The notes below the pieces were generated by a model that made no database searches, was not told the DNA's origin, and worked only from the letters and a program-made list of their open reading frames with translations. Shown piece by piece: positions 14,241-21,057 of a DNA stretch of 27,877 nt. The stretch spans positions 1 through 27,877 of the forward strand of contig DYBL01000056.1 of assembly GCA_019418625.1 (NCBI GenBank), read 5' to 3'. Made by a program: the position numbers and the translations under genes. The stretch is from Clostridiales bacterium (GTDB lineage: Bacteria > Bacillota > Clostridia > Oscillospirales > Oscillospiraceae). The number at the start of each line of letters is the position of its first letter. The first letter of the stretch is position 1.

Positions 14241-14546
14241 TTTGATGAGATCATCGAGAAGTATGTGGAGATGAACATCGCCCACCCCTTCCGGGAAGGC
14301 AACGGGCGCAGCACCCGCATCTGGCTGGATCTGCTGCTGAATCATCAGGTGGTCGACTGGAGCCGCGTGGATAAAGAGGATTATCTGCTGGCCATGGAGC
14401 GCAGCCCGATTCGGGATACGGAGATCAAGCATATCCTGAAAAACGCGCTTACGGACGAGATCGACAGCCGGGATGTCTATATGAAAGGCATTGACCACAG
14501 CTACTACTATGAGGGCTATACGGCCTTCAAGGCTGAGGAACTGTGA
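14241..14546 (+). pseudogene. Truncated Fic family gene
   Basis: From FDEIIEKYVEMNIAHPFREGN onward this is a close copy of the complete Fic protein at 7037 (from its residue ~98), keeping the catalytic loop and the C-terminal SYYYEGY inhibitory motif. The first ~97 residues, including the target-docking flap, are missing. A 9-bp deletion removes three residues after DLLL. An ATG at 14169 keeps the frame open through unrelated DNA, so a 125-residue protein is possible, but it is unlikely to be an active AMPylator. It is joined on its left to the last bases of an integrase-3-like gene. Confidence 0.8.
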
Positions 14547-14568
14547 ACATCTCATGTTACAGCAAAAA

Positions 14569-14601
14569 AAGAGGCAGGAACCGATTCGGTTCCTGCCTCT
14601 T
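14569..14601. terminator. Bidirectional terminator between truncated fic and integrase copy 2
   Basis: AAGAGGCAGGAACCGA and its exact complement flank a single T, a 16-bp perfect stem with an A-rich left flank. It sits between convergent genes and matches the hairpin after the intact fic. Confidence 0.85.
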
Positions 14602-14621
14602 AATCATTCCAGACCACATGT

Positions 14622-15797
14622 TCAGATCTCCAGCCCCTCCTGGAGCGCCCTGCTGGCCGCCTGCTTGTTCTGATCGAAGGCATGGGTATAGATGTCCAGC
14701 GTAGTGGATGGCTGGCTGTGGCCCAGGAGGCCCGCCACCGTGGCCACGTCCGTGCCGTTTGCAATGAGCAGGCTGGCGTTGGTGTGCCGCAGGGAGTGGA
14801 CGTTCAGATACTCCGGCAGACCGTGCTTTTTCAGGATCAGCTTGAACCGCCAGGTGAAGGTGGAGGGCGTCATGGGAAGGCGGCAGCCCCTGCGGCGGAA
14901 CAGGAAGTCCCCGTCCTCCAGCTCTCTGCCGTCATAGGTCTCCGTCTCCCATGCGCACTCCTGACGGTATTCTCTCAGCAGGGATTCCATCTCCAGAGAG
15001 AAGAAGACATACCGGTCCCCGGAGACGGTCTTGGGCGCCTTGGTGAAAATCTCCTCGTCCGTCACCTTCACCGCATTCCGGCGGATATGGATGGAGCGCT
15101 GCTCCCAGTCGATGTCGCCCCATTGCAGGGCGCAGCACTCGCCCCGTCGCATGCCTGTGGCGATCACCAGCTTGAAGTAGGTCTCATACTTGATGCTCTC
15201 GTTCTCCAGAGCGGAGATGATTTTCCCCACCGTCTCTGCGTCAGCGATTTTCTTCTCTGTCTTTCGCCCTGCGTAGCGGTAGGTGCGCCAGGCGGGGTTA
15301 TGACGCAGAAAGCCACCCTCCACGGCATCGGAGAGGATGCTGCACAGCGTAGCGTGCACGCCCTCAACGGTGTACTCGGAGAGTGGCTTTTTGGTTTCGG
15401 TGCTGACGGCCTCACGGAGCTGGGCGTAGAAGGCCCGGAAGTGTTCCGGCCGCAGCTCCGTGAGCTTGTAGTGGCCCAGGGCGGGGAGGATGCGGACGAT
15501 GTCCTGCCGGTCCCGGCGGATGGTGGACTTGGCCAGCTTGCCGGGGGCGATCTCCCGCAGCCACAGCTCGATGTAGGCGGCCAGGGTGATGGGCTTTGCG
15601 GTTTCCTCCGGGGTATCCCGGCAGGAGCGCTCGAAGAGCACCGCCTGCTCCCGGAGCCATTTCTCCCTCTGTTTTGGCGTCAGCCCTTCGGGGGGATGGA
15701 CGGTTTTCTGCCGGGGCTTGATGCGTGCGCCCTTGTAGTCGTAGCCCATGGAGACCACGATGAGATAGCTGCTGCCCCGTTTTCGGATGCTTGCCAT
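14622..15797 (-). CDS. Tyrosine recombinase/integrase, copy 2
   Basis: This 391-residue integrase is about 95% identical to copy 1 by eye, with the same complete catalytic set (TGMRRGE, HSLRHT, LLGHS, DIYTHAF) and the same N-terminal arm-binding domain. Substitutions are spread along the protein and most are conservative, so both copies appear to have been under selection rather than decaying. It lies convergent to the truncated fic. Immediately upstream, across a 128-bp leader, is the unrelated integrase 3. The leader carries a hairpin (15821-15841) and the near-palindrome GTTTGGCAAAC. Confidence 0.92.
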   Translation of the reverse strand: MASIRKRGSSYLIVVSMGYDYKGARIKPRQKTVHPPEGLTPKQREKWLREQAVLFERSCRDTPEETAKPITLAAYIELWLREIAPGKLAKSTIRRDRQDIVRILPALGHYKLTELRPEHFRAFYAQLREAVSTETKKPLSEYTVEGVHATLCSILSDAVEGGFLRHNPAWRTYRYAGRKTEKKIADAETVGKIISALENESIKYETYFKLVIATGMRRGECCALQWGDIDWEQRSIHIRRNAVKVTDEEIFTKAPKTVSGDRYVFFSLEMESLLREYRQECAWETETYDGRELEDGDFLFRRRGCRLPMTPSTFTWRFKLILKKHGLPEYLNVHSLRHTNASLLIANGTDVATVAGLLGHSQPSTTLDIYTHAFDQNKQAASRALQEGLEI

Positions 15798-15820
15798 GTT
15801 GTGTTGACCTCTCTTTCCTT

Positions 15821-15841
15821 GGCCTCAGTCCAGCTGAGGCC
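15821..15841 (-). other. Leader hairpin upstream of integrase copy 2
   Basis: GGCCTCAG pairs with CTGAGGCC around TCCAG. It is the counterpart of the hairpin at 14119. Confidence 0.4.
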
Positions 15842-15925
15842 GGTTTGGCAAACACACCATATCGAAAGTGACCGCCAAAAGCCATCACAACTTTTGCAAA
15901 ACCGATTTTTCTACGAAAGCGACAA

Positions 15926-17134
15926 TCACGCGCCCCGCCGCTTTGCCATACACGTTGCTGCCAGGTTGAAGATAGGGCTGCCGTCAGGGCGGAGCACCGT
16001 GCGCATGGTATCAGCGGCCTGTTCCTTCTGGGCCTGCTGCGGGTGGCAGTAGGTGCGCTCCAGGAAGCCCGTGTCGCCGTGGCCCACCAGATCGGCTACC
16101 GTCTGCTTGTCCACGCCGCAGTGGAGCAGCGCAGTCACGAAGTAGTGGCGCAGGGTGTGAAGGTGGTATTCCCTGGGGAAGCCGATGGCGTCATAGATCT
16201 TCCGCAGCCGCTTGGTGAAAGTGTCGGGATGGATGAGCTGCCCGTGTTCATCGGTGAAGAGGTAGGGACTGAGCTTGCGGTGGGCCCGCTGGGCCTCCAT
16301 CTTTTTGCGGTGGCGGTAGCTGCGGATGATCCCGCACAGTTCACCGGAGAGAACAATCTCCCGGCTGCGGCCGTTTTTGGTAGAGCCTTCCACGATACCC
16401 TTGCCGGCCACATTGCTACGGGAGCGGCTGATGGTGAGAAGGAGGGAGTCCTTTCTGAAGGTGAAGTCGGACCATTGCAGGGCGCACAGCTCGCCCCGCC
16501 GGCAGCCGGTGTACAGGGAGAGCAGATAGAACAGCCGGTAGTGCCGGGGCTCCCGCGCCAGGGTGTCCAGGAGCTTTTGCACCTCTGCCTGGGACGGGAC
16601 GCACTGGATGGACCGCTGAGTCTGGGGCAGCGCCACCATGCGGGCGGGGTTCTTTTCCAGGATCTCGTTCCGTTTGGCGTCGCTGAGGACGGCGGACACC
16701 ACCGTCAGATACTTCTGGGCGGTGGCCTCCCGGATGGGCTTGCCGTGACAGGTCCGCTTCCGCAGTTCCGCCAATAGGTTTTCCATGTGGATGGGCCGCA
16801 GGCGGCAGAGGGGGACGGCGCCGATGTACGGGTACACCGCCTCCAGCATCCGGCGGTAGGAGGCCAGCGTGCTGGGGGCGTACCGGGACTGCCGGTCCAG
16901 CCACCGGCGGGCGTATTCCTCAAAGCGCATACTGCTGTCCTCGCAGAATCCGTTTTTCACCAGCCGTTCAAATTCCTCTGCCTGGTGTGCCACATACTGG
17001 GGGATCTGCTGTTTGCGGACAGTGTCCGGTACGGTGATGGTCCTGGCCCGGCTGATTTTTCTTCCGTCAGGCCGGTACCCATTGCTGACGGTGATTTTAT
17101 ATTTTCGCGTTTGAAGCTGCTTGATACTTGCCAT
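15926..17134 (-). CDS. Tyrosine recombinase/integrase 3 (different lineage)
   Basis: A 402-residue tyrosine recombinase, clearly distinct from copies 1 and 2 apart from the MASI N-terminus. Catalytic residues are R212 (TGCRRGE), K253 (STKNGRSR), H326xxR329 (HTLRHYF), H352 (VGHGD) and Y362 (RTYCHP). It lies upstream of int2 on the same strand, and its last codons (MAKRRGA) abut the int2 leader. A 20-base relic of its 3' end is also found upstream of int1 at 14222-14240, so the int3-int pair was once present in two copies. It may serve a different attachment site or act with int2. Confidence 0.9.
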   Translation of the reverse strand: MASIKQLQTRKYKITVSNGYRPDGRKISRARTITVPDTVRKQQIPQYVAHQAEEFERLVKNGFCEDSSMRFEEYARRWLDRQSRYAPSTLASYRRMLEAVYPYIGAVPLCRLRPIHMENLLAELRKRTCHGKPIREATAQKYLTVVSAVLSDAKRNEILEKNPARMVALPQTQRSIQCVPSQAEVQKLLDTLAREPRHYRLFYLLSLYTGCRRGELCALQWSDFTFRKDSLLLTISRSRSNVAGKGIVEGSTKNGRSREIVLSGELCGIIRSYRHRKKMEAQRAHRKLSPYLFTDEHGQLIHPDTFTKRLRKIYDAIGFPREYHLHTLRHYFVTALLHCGVDKQTVADLVGHGDTGFLERTYCHPQQAQKEQAADTMRTVLRPDGSPIFNLAATCMAKRRGA

Positions 17135-17176
17135 AGTTGTGTCTGATTCCTTTCTTCCAATTTTTCAAGCGGGGTG

Positions 17177-18160
17177 TCACCCCAGCGTCTGTTTCATCTG
17201 TGGCTCGCCCGGTTTGGGTGTGTCCTTTTGGTGTAGCCCGGCTGCCGCACCGACGGCTCCGGCGGCCAGGCCGATGACAGCGCCCAGATTCTGCGCGGCC
17301 TCACGAGCCTCCATCTGCCGGCGGCGATCCTCCGGGTCATCACTGGAGTCCTCCAGCAGACTCATTCCCGCAGCCACAGATGCCGCACCAATTCCCACAG
17401 CACCAGGATGATGGTGGGGATGTACATCTTCCATCTGATAGAGTTGGCGGATTCTCGCAGCGTATCCTCTGCCCTGGAAAGACGCGAGGAGTACGTTTCG
17501 CTGATCTTCCCAGCCTGTGACTGGAATTCCTTCAGCAGCTTCTCGCTCTCCCGCCGGCTGGCGGCGCGGGTCTCCTGCATGGCTTCCTGCATCCACCGCA
17601 GGTTCTCTTTGCTGGCCTCCAGCAGTTCCTGCACCGTCTGCTGGATCTGCTGCACCGCTTCGGCGTGTGCTTGTGTGAGATTGCCGGCTTGTCCTGCCAG
17701 CAGTGTGTTCATCTCCTGCGTTGTGGGGAGACGCTCCAGTGTCTCCTGGACCTTGAGGATGGAGTTCCCCGTTAGCTCCATGGCCTGGGTCAGCCCCATC
17801 CAGTTGGCTTCCGTCAGTGTAACGGCTTTTTGTATATTGGATGCCTTGTTCAAATTCGCCTGGAGCGCGCTTTGCTGCATGGCCAGCAGCTCGTCCATGG
17901 GCGAAGCGTGTTTCTCGAATGCGGAACTCATCTTCCATCGCTCCTTTCAGATATTTCGTGTCGTGGAGTTTGTAATCCCGGCAGCGGTAGCCGTCGGGGG
18001 TGGTGTAGGTGATGCTCTTGCGGTTTGCTGTCCAGAGAACCGTGTAGCCCTCGCTCTCCATCAGCTCCAGGAACTGTTCACGGGAGACGGCGTACTTCAT
18101 GGCCTCATTGATCTGCATGGCAAGCCGCACTTTCCAGCTCTGCCCTCTGGCAGCGATCCG
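17177..18160 (-). pseudogene. Relaxase C-terminal fragment (mobilization remnant)
   Basis: The stretch SWKVRLAMQINEAMKYAVSR, then FLELMESEGYTVLWTANRKSITYTTPDGYRCRD and YLKGAMEDEFRIRE match the region after the nuclease domain of relaxases from Clostridia integrative elements. The nuclease half, with its catalytic Tyr and His triad, is absent. The C-terminal DDPEDRRRQMEAREAAQNLGAVIG segment is in the same frame. This is the far edge of the mobile region; the junction with the hydrolase falls around 18150-18185. Confidence 0.65.
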
Positions 18161-19054
18161 GTACTCCGCCTGGGTGGGACGGGAGACCATCTGAAAGACG
18201 TGCCACATATCCGGCCAGCACTCCAGCACCGACGGCACATTTGCCTCCTGGAGGCGCTGGTGCAGGGCGGCGGAGTCGGAGTAGAGCACTTCCAGACCGC
18301 CCACCTGGATCAGGGTGGGGGGGAAGCCGCTGAAGTCGCCGAAGAGGGGGGAAAACTCCGGCCGGCTCCAGTCCTGCCCGGGCGCGTAGGCACTGCGCAC
18401 GGCCTGGATGTAGGGCAGGCTCACCATGGGGTCCACGTCCCGGCAGCGCTGGTAGCTCTCGCCGCTGGAGGTCATGTCCGTCCAGGGGGAGAAGAGGACC
18501 AGCCGCCGGGGCATCCGCCTGCCGGCGCTGCGGAGGGCCTGGGCCAGGACCAGCGCCATGTTTCCGCCGGCGGAATCTCCCGCCAGGACCACATTGTCTG
18601 CGCCGTAGCCCAGATGCATCAGGTAGTCCCAGGCGGCCATGGCGTCCTGCTGAGGGGCGGGCCAGGGATACTCGGGGGCCAGGCGATAGGCGAAGGTCAG
18701 CACCTCACAGCCGGTGACGCTGGCCATTTTGGCTGCCAGCACCCGGGCATAGCCCAGATTTCCGGTGGTGTAGCCGCCGCCGTGGCAGTAGAGGATGACC
18801 CGGCTGGGATCATGGCCCCGCTCGGGCCGTACCCAGGCCATGGGCAGACCGTTCAAGTCAAACGGCTCCCAGGAAAAGCCCAGGGGAGGCGTTACCATCT
18901 TGCCCAGGATGTCCTGGTTTTTGCGCTGCCGCTCCAGCAGCTCCGGCTCGATCTGGCCGGTATGGTTGGGGTCGTGGATGACTTTGAGGACCGCCATCAT
19001 GGCGTCCGCCAGCTTCTGGTTGATGGGGGCGGTGAGTCTTTCGTCCTTTTTCAT
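17177..19054 (-). CDS. Alpha/beta hydrolase fused in frame to a relaxase C-terminal remnant
   Basis: Residues 1 to ~290 form an HSL-type alpha/beta hydrolase (esterase/lipase): oxyanion motif HGGG at 91-94, nucleophile in GDSAGG (Ser161), and likely Asp260 and His285 (DMWHVFQM). After about residue 297 the sequence changes to ARGQSWKVRLAMQINEAMKYAV…, typical of the C-terminal part of a Clostridia conjugative relaxase. It then runs as a low-complexity linker and a Gly-rich segment (LGAVIGLAAGAVGAAAGL) to the stop at 17177. The hydrolase has thus lost its last helix and gained ~325 foreign residues. The triad is complete, so activity is possible. The start is ATG 19054, with a poor ribosome site. 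Confidence 0.75.
   Translation of the reverse strand: MKKDERLTAPINQKLADAMMAVLKVIHDPNHTGQIEPELLERQRKNQDILGKMVTPPLGFSWEPFDLNGLPMAWVRPERGHDPSRVILYCHGGGYTTGNLGYARVLAAKMASVTGCEVLTFAYRLAPEYPWPAPQQDAMAAWDYLMHLGYGADNVVLAGDSAGGNMALVLAQALRSAGRRMPRRLVLFSPWTDMTSSGESYQRCRDVDPMVSLPYIQAVRSAYAPGQDWSRPEFSPLFGDFSGFPPTLIQVGGLEVLYSDSAALHQRLQEANVPSVLECWPDMWHVFQMVSRPTQAEYRIAARGQSWKVRLAMQINEAMKYAVSREQFLELMESEGYTVLWTANRKSITYTTPDGYRCRDYKLHDTKYLKGAMEDEFRIRETRFAHGRAAGHAAKRAPGEFEQGIQYTKSRYTDGSQLDGADPGHGANGELHPQGPGDTGASPHNAGDEHTAGRTSRQSHTSTRRSGAADPADGAGTAGGQQREPAVDAGSHAGDPRRQPAGEREAAEGIPVTGWEDQRNVLLASFQGRGYAARIRQLYQMEDVHPHHHPGAVGIGAASVAAGMSLLEDSSDDPEDRRRQMEAREAAQNLGAVIGLAAGAVGAAAGLHQKDTPKPGEPQMKQTLG
17362..17931 (-). CDS. 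Coiled-coil, C-terminally membrane-anchored protein nested in the relaxase frame (MobB-like layout)
   Basis: The 189-residue product is mostly heptad-like helix rich in Gln, Glu and Ala (residues ~15-165), followed by one hydrophobic segment (MYIPTIILVLWELVRHLWL) at the C-terminus. It is read in a different frame from the relaxase remnant that spans the same DNA. AAAGGAG stands 9 bases before ATG 17931, inside the relaxase codons. The topology and the nesting inside a relaxase gene recall MobB of ColE1/RSF1010-type plasmids, a relaxosome helper; no sequence homology is claimed. The alternative is that only one of the two overlapping frames is used here. Confidence 0.65.
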   Translation of the reverse strand: MSSAFEKHASPMDELLAMQQSALQANLNKASNIQKAVTLTEANWMGLTQAMELTGNSILKVQETLERLPTTQEMNTLLAGQAGNLTQAHAEAVQQIQQTVQELLEASKENLRWMQEAMQETRAASRRESEKLLKEFQSQAGKISETYSSRLSRAEDTLRESANSIRWKMYIPTIILVLWELVRHLWLRE

Positions 19055-19097
19055 GTGGCACCATTCACTTTCTGTAAGCCGGGCATGTTTTTATTTT

Positions 19098-19126
19098 ACT
19101 ATAACATGTTTTCTGCCGGCTGTCAG
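19098..19126 (-). promoter_or_regulatory. Promoter of the alpha/beta hydrolase
   Basis: On the minus strand CTGACA and TATAGT are 17 bp apart, and TG precedes the -10 (TGTTATAGT, extended). It lies about 45 bp upstream of the hydrolase ATG. Confidence 0.7.
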
Positions 19127-19307
19127 TTGGCTGGGCAACGGAATCCCGAAAGGAGAAAACCACAGGCGGCGCTTCCCTAAAAAATGCGCCCGGCAGAGAG
19201 AATTTCAGAAAAAACAGACCCGGTTGGCTGTGCAACCGCAAAAACAGGCCATTTCCTCCATGATGGGAATAGCTCTCCCGGTCAGGAGAAGAAATGGCGG
19301 TTTTTAT

Positions 19308-19835
19308 ATGATGAAAATGGAATGGGCACAGTGGATCTTATATTTCTTCTTTTATGCATTTGCAGGGTGGGCATGGGAGTCCGCTTATGTTTCCGTCCTG
19401 TCTCAGCAGTGGGTGAACCGGGGATTCCTCCACGGGCCCTTTATCCCCATCTACGGATTCGGCGCGATTTTGATCCTGCTCATGACCTATTCCGTGCGGC
19501 ATCATGCGCTTGAGGTCTTTTTTGTGGGAATGATCGGCGCCACGGTATTGGAATATGTGACGGGGGCTGTGCTGGAGCAGTGGTTCTACATCAGGCTCTG
19601 GGACTACTCCACGGCTGCCTGGAATTTCCAGGGGCACATTTCCCTGGCATCCTCTGTTTTCTGGGGCGTTCTGGCGGTAGTTTTGGTCATCTGGGTCCAC
19701 CCGCTTTTCTCCTCTGTTATCCGCCTGTGGCCCGCGGGGCTCACGGTCTCCTTGTGCTTGCTGCTGGTGGCGGTGGAGGGGGCGGACTTAATTTCCCTGA
19801 TCTGGGAAGGTATCGCAAGGAAGATCCAACCATGA
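19308..19835 (+). CDS. CmpB-type putative ABC transporter permease / membrane protein
   Basis: The 175-residue protein has four to five hydrophobic segments and matches the family annotated 'putative ABC-transporter type IV' (CmpB). Features are FFFYAFAGWAWESAYVS near the N-terminus, NRGFLHGPFIPIYGFGAI, EYVTGAVLEQWFYIRLWDYS and FQGHISLASSVFWG. No ATPase partner is adjacent and the transport role is not proven for the family. Start choice is between ATG 19308 and ATG 19311. The nearest AGGAG (19284-19288) is ~20 bases away and is partly sequestered in a possible leader hairpin. A strong shared terminator follows. Confidence 0.8.
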   Translation: MMKMEWAQWILYFFFYAFAGWAWESAYVSVLSQQWVNRGFLHGPFIPIYGFGAILILLMTYSVRHHALEVFFVGMIGATVLEYVTGAVLEQWFYIRLWDYSTAAWNFQGHISLASSVFWGVLAVVLVIWVHPLFSSVIRLWPAGLTVSLCLLLVAVEGADLISLIWEGIARKIQP

Positions 19836-19908
19836 ATTGCCGGCGCATGGGATGCGTTTCTATAAGGAGTGCTGCAGTTGCTGGGAACGCTGCGGATCGA
19901 TCATCTGC

Positions 19909-19956
19909 AACAAGGAGCTGCCCAGGCTGTAAGCCTGCGGCAGCTCCTTGTTTTCT
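19909..19956. terminator. Bidirectional terminator
   Basis: AACAAGGAGCTGCC pairs perfectly with GGCAGCTCCTTGTT, and an inner CAGGC/GCCTG stem extends it. TTTTC follows on the + strand. It separates the convergent CmpB-type and iron-sulfur flavoprotein genes. Confidence 0.85.
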
Positions 19957-19965
19957 TTATCCTTT

Positions 19966-20511
19966 TCAGATCTTATCCGCCAGTGCGGCGGCTTGCCGGC
20001 AGCCATCTGTCTTGGCAATATCACCTGCATTTAAGTCACCGGGGATCAGTACTTCGCCCACCATCTCCCATTTGTTCAGCGCGGCGGTCCGTTCCATTGG
20101 GATACGCACTCCGTCCAGCACGGAGAGGTCGTCCTCCTCGCAGCAGGCGATCAGGGCGCACTCCTTCCCGGCGATATCCTTGCCGCCCACCACCAGGGAG
20201 TAAATACGGTCAATGACCCCTTTGATCTGGGACGGGATCGAATACCAGTAGACCGGCATGGTAAAGACAATGGCATCGGCATCCAAAATCGCCGGAGCGA
20301 TGGTGTTGAAGTCATCATCGAAGGAACAGGCTTTCCCGGTTTTGAAGCAGGTCTCACAGGCACGGCAGCCGCCGATTTTCATCATAGCCGCGTCAAAGCG
20401 GGTGACAGTATGTCCTCGGCTCTCCGCTGCCCGGATGAAGCTGTCCGTCATGGCAAAGCTGTTGCCGTTTTTTCGCGGACTGCCTGTAATCACAACGATT
20501 TTCTTGCGCAT
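19966..20511 (-). CDS. Flavodoxin-like NAD(P)H-dependent reductase / iron-sulfur flavoprotein
   Basis: The 181-residue protein has the FMN-reductase start MRKKIVVITGSPRKNGNSFAM and the second flavin loop DADAIVFTMPVYWYSIPSQIKGVIDR. Between them CRACETCFKTGKAC gives the compact C-x2-C-x2-C-x6-C spacing of archaeal and clostridial iron-sulfur flavoproteins (Isf), so it probably binds one [4Fe-4S] and FMN and acts in redox or electrophile stress. AAGGAGG precedes ATG 20511. It is divergent from an HxlR regulator whose likely operator overlaps its promoter, indicating repression by that regulator. Confidence 0.85.
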   Translation of the reverse strand: MRKKIVVITGSPRKNGNSFAMTDSFIRAAESRGHTVTRFDAAMMKIGGCRACETCFKTGKACSFDDDFNTIAPAILDADAIVFTMPVYWYSIPSQIKGVIDRIYSLVVGGKDIAGKECALIACCEEDDLSVLDGVRIPMERTAALNKWEMVGEVLIPGDLNAGDIAKTDGCRQAAALADKI

Positions 20512-20537
20512 GGTGTTTCCTCCTTAGGTCGGTAAAA

Positions 20538-20566
20538 TTGACTTTCTCATTTGCTGATATTACAAT
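20538..20566 (+). promoter_or_regulatory. Promoter of the HxlR regulator
   Basis: TTGACT (20538-20543) and TACAAT (20561-20566) are 17 bp apart on the + strand, upstream of the HxlR gene. The AAGTAC/GTACTT dyad lies just past the expected start site. Confidence 0.65.
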
Positions 20567-20592
20567 CATAGCAAGAATGAAAGAAAGAACAA
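20565..20592 (-). promoter_or_regulatory. Promoter of the iron-sulfur flavoprotein gene
   Basis: On the minus strand TTGTTC and TATGAT are 16 bp apart, with TG one base before the -10 (TGCTATGAT). The -35 box touches the AAGTAC half-site at 20591, which suits repression. Confidence 0.55.
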
Positions 20593-20633
20593 GTACGCAC
20601 ATACAGGTGCAGTACTTACTGGGAGGAAAGTAC
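20591..20633. promoter_or_regulatory. HxlR-type operator half-sites (AAGTAC/GTACTT)
   Basis: AAGTAC (20591-20596) and GTACTT (20612-20617) form an inverted repeat whose arms extend as AAGTAC-GCAC and GTGC-A-GTACTT. A third AAGTAC occurs at 20628-20633, just before the HxlR start. HxlR/YodB-family proteins bind TACT/AGTA-containing dyads, so both divergent genes are probably under this control. Confidence 0.6.
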
Positions 20634-20635
20634 CT

Positions 20636-20983
20636 ATGAGAGAAACAGAAGGGTATAAAGCCTGCATTTCCACCGCCAGCCTGGCGGATACGGGGTTCAG
20701 CTACACCTTGTCGCTGATCAGCGGCAAATATAAAATGACCATTCTCTATACGCTTATGAGCTTTGAAGTGGTCCGGTTCAACGAGATGAAACGGTACATT
20801 GGAGAGATCTCCTACAAAACCCTCAGCTCCACGCTGAAGGAACTGGAAGCCGACCAGCTGGTCTGCCGGAAGGAGTATCCCCAGATCCCGCCCAAGGTGG
20901 AGTACAGCCTTACAGAGCGGGGAAAGTCTCTGATCCCCATTCTGGACCAGATGTGTGAATGGGGCGACCGGAACAGGTTATGA
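20636..20983 (+). CDS. HxlR family winged-helix regulator
   Basis: The 115-residue protein shows the HxlR pattern: an early Cys (YKACI, Cys9), ISGKYKMTILYTLMSFEVVRFNEMKRYIGEISYKTLSSTLKELEADQLVCRKEYPQIPPKVEYSLTERG. N-terminal-Cys members such as YodB and HypR sense quinones, aldehydes or oxidants by thiol chemistry; that it does so here is inference. GGGAGG precedes ATG 20636. It is divergent from a flavoprotein reductase, the classic arrangement for regulators of detoxifying reductases. Confidence 0.9.
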   Translation: MRETEGYKACISTASLADTGFSYTLSLISGKYKMTILYTLMSFEVVRFNEMKRYIGEISYKTLSSTLKELEADQLVCRKEYPQIPPKVEYSLTERGKSLIPILDQMCEWGDRNRL

Positions 20984-21057
20984 AAAGGAAATGCGGTACA
21001 CCGGATAGGAAAACGGGAATGCCCGGGGCTCAAACCGTTTCACTCAGGGGTGATACT

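Noticed and set aside
17408..19180. Plus-strand ORF of 590 codons
   Set aside because: It is a high-GC shadow of the hydrolase and relaxase on the other strand, with no domain and no ribosome site.
19852..19932. Possible 26-residue Cys-rich peptide (KECCSCWERCGSIIC)
   Set aside because: The composition is tempting, but there is no ribosome site, it lies between a stop codon and a terminator stem, and its end is inside that stem.
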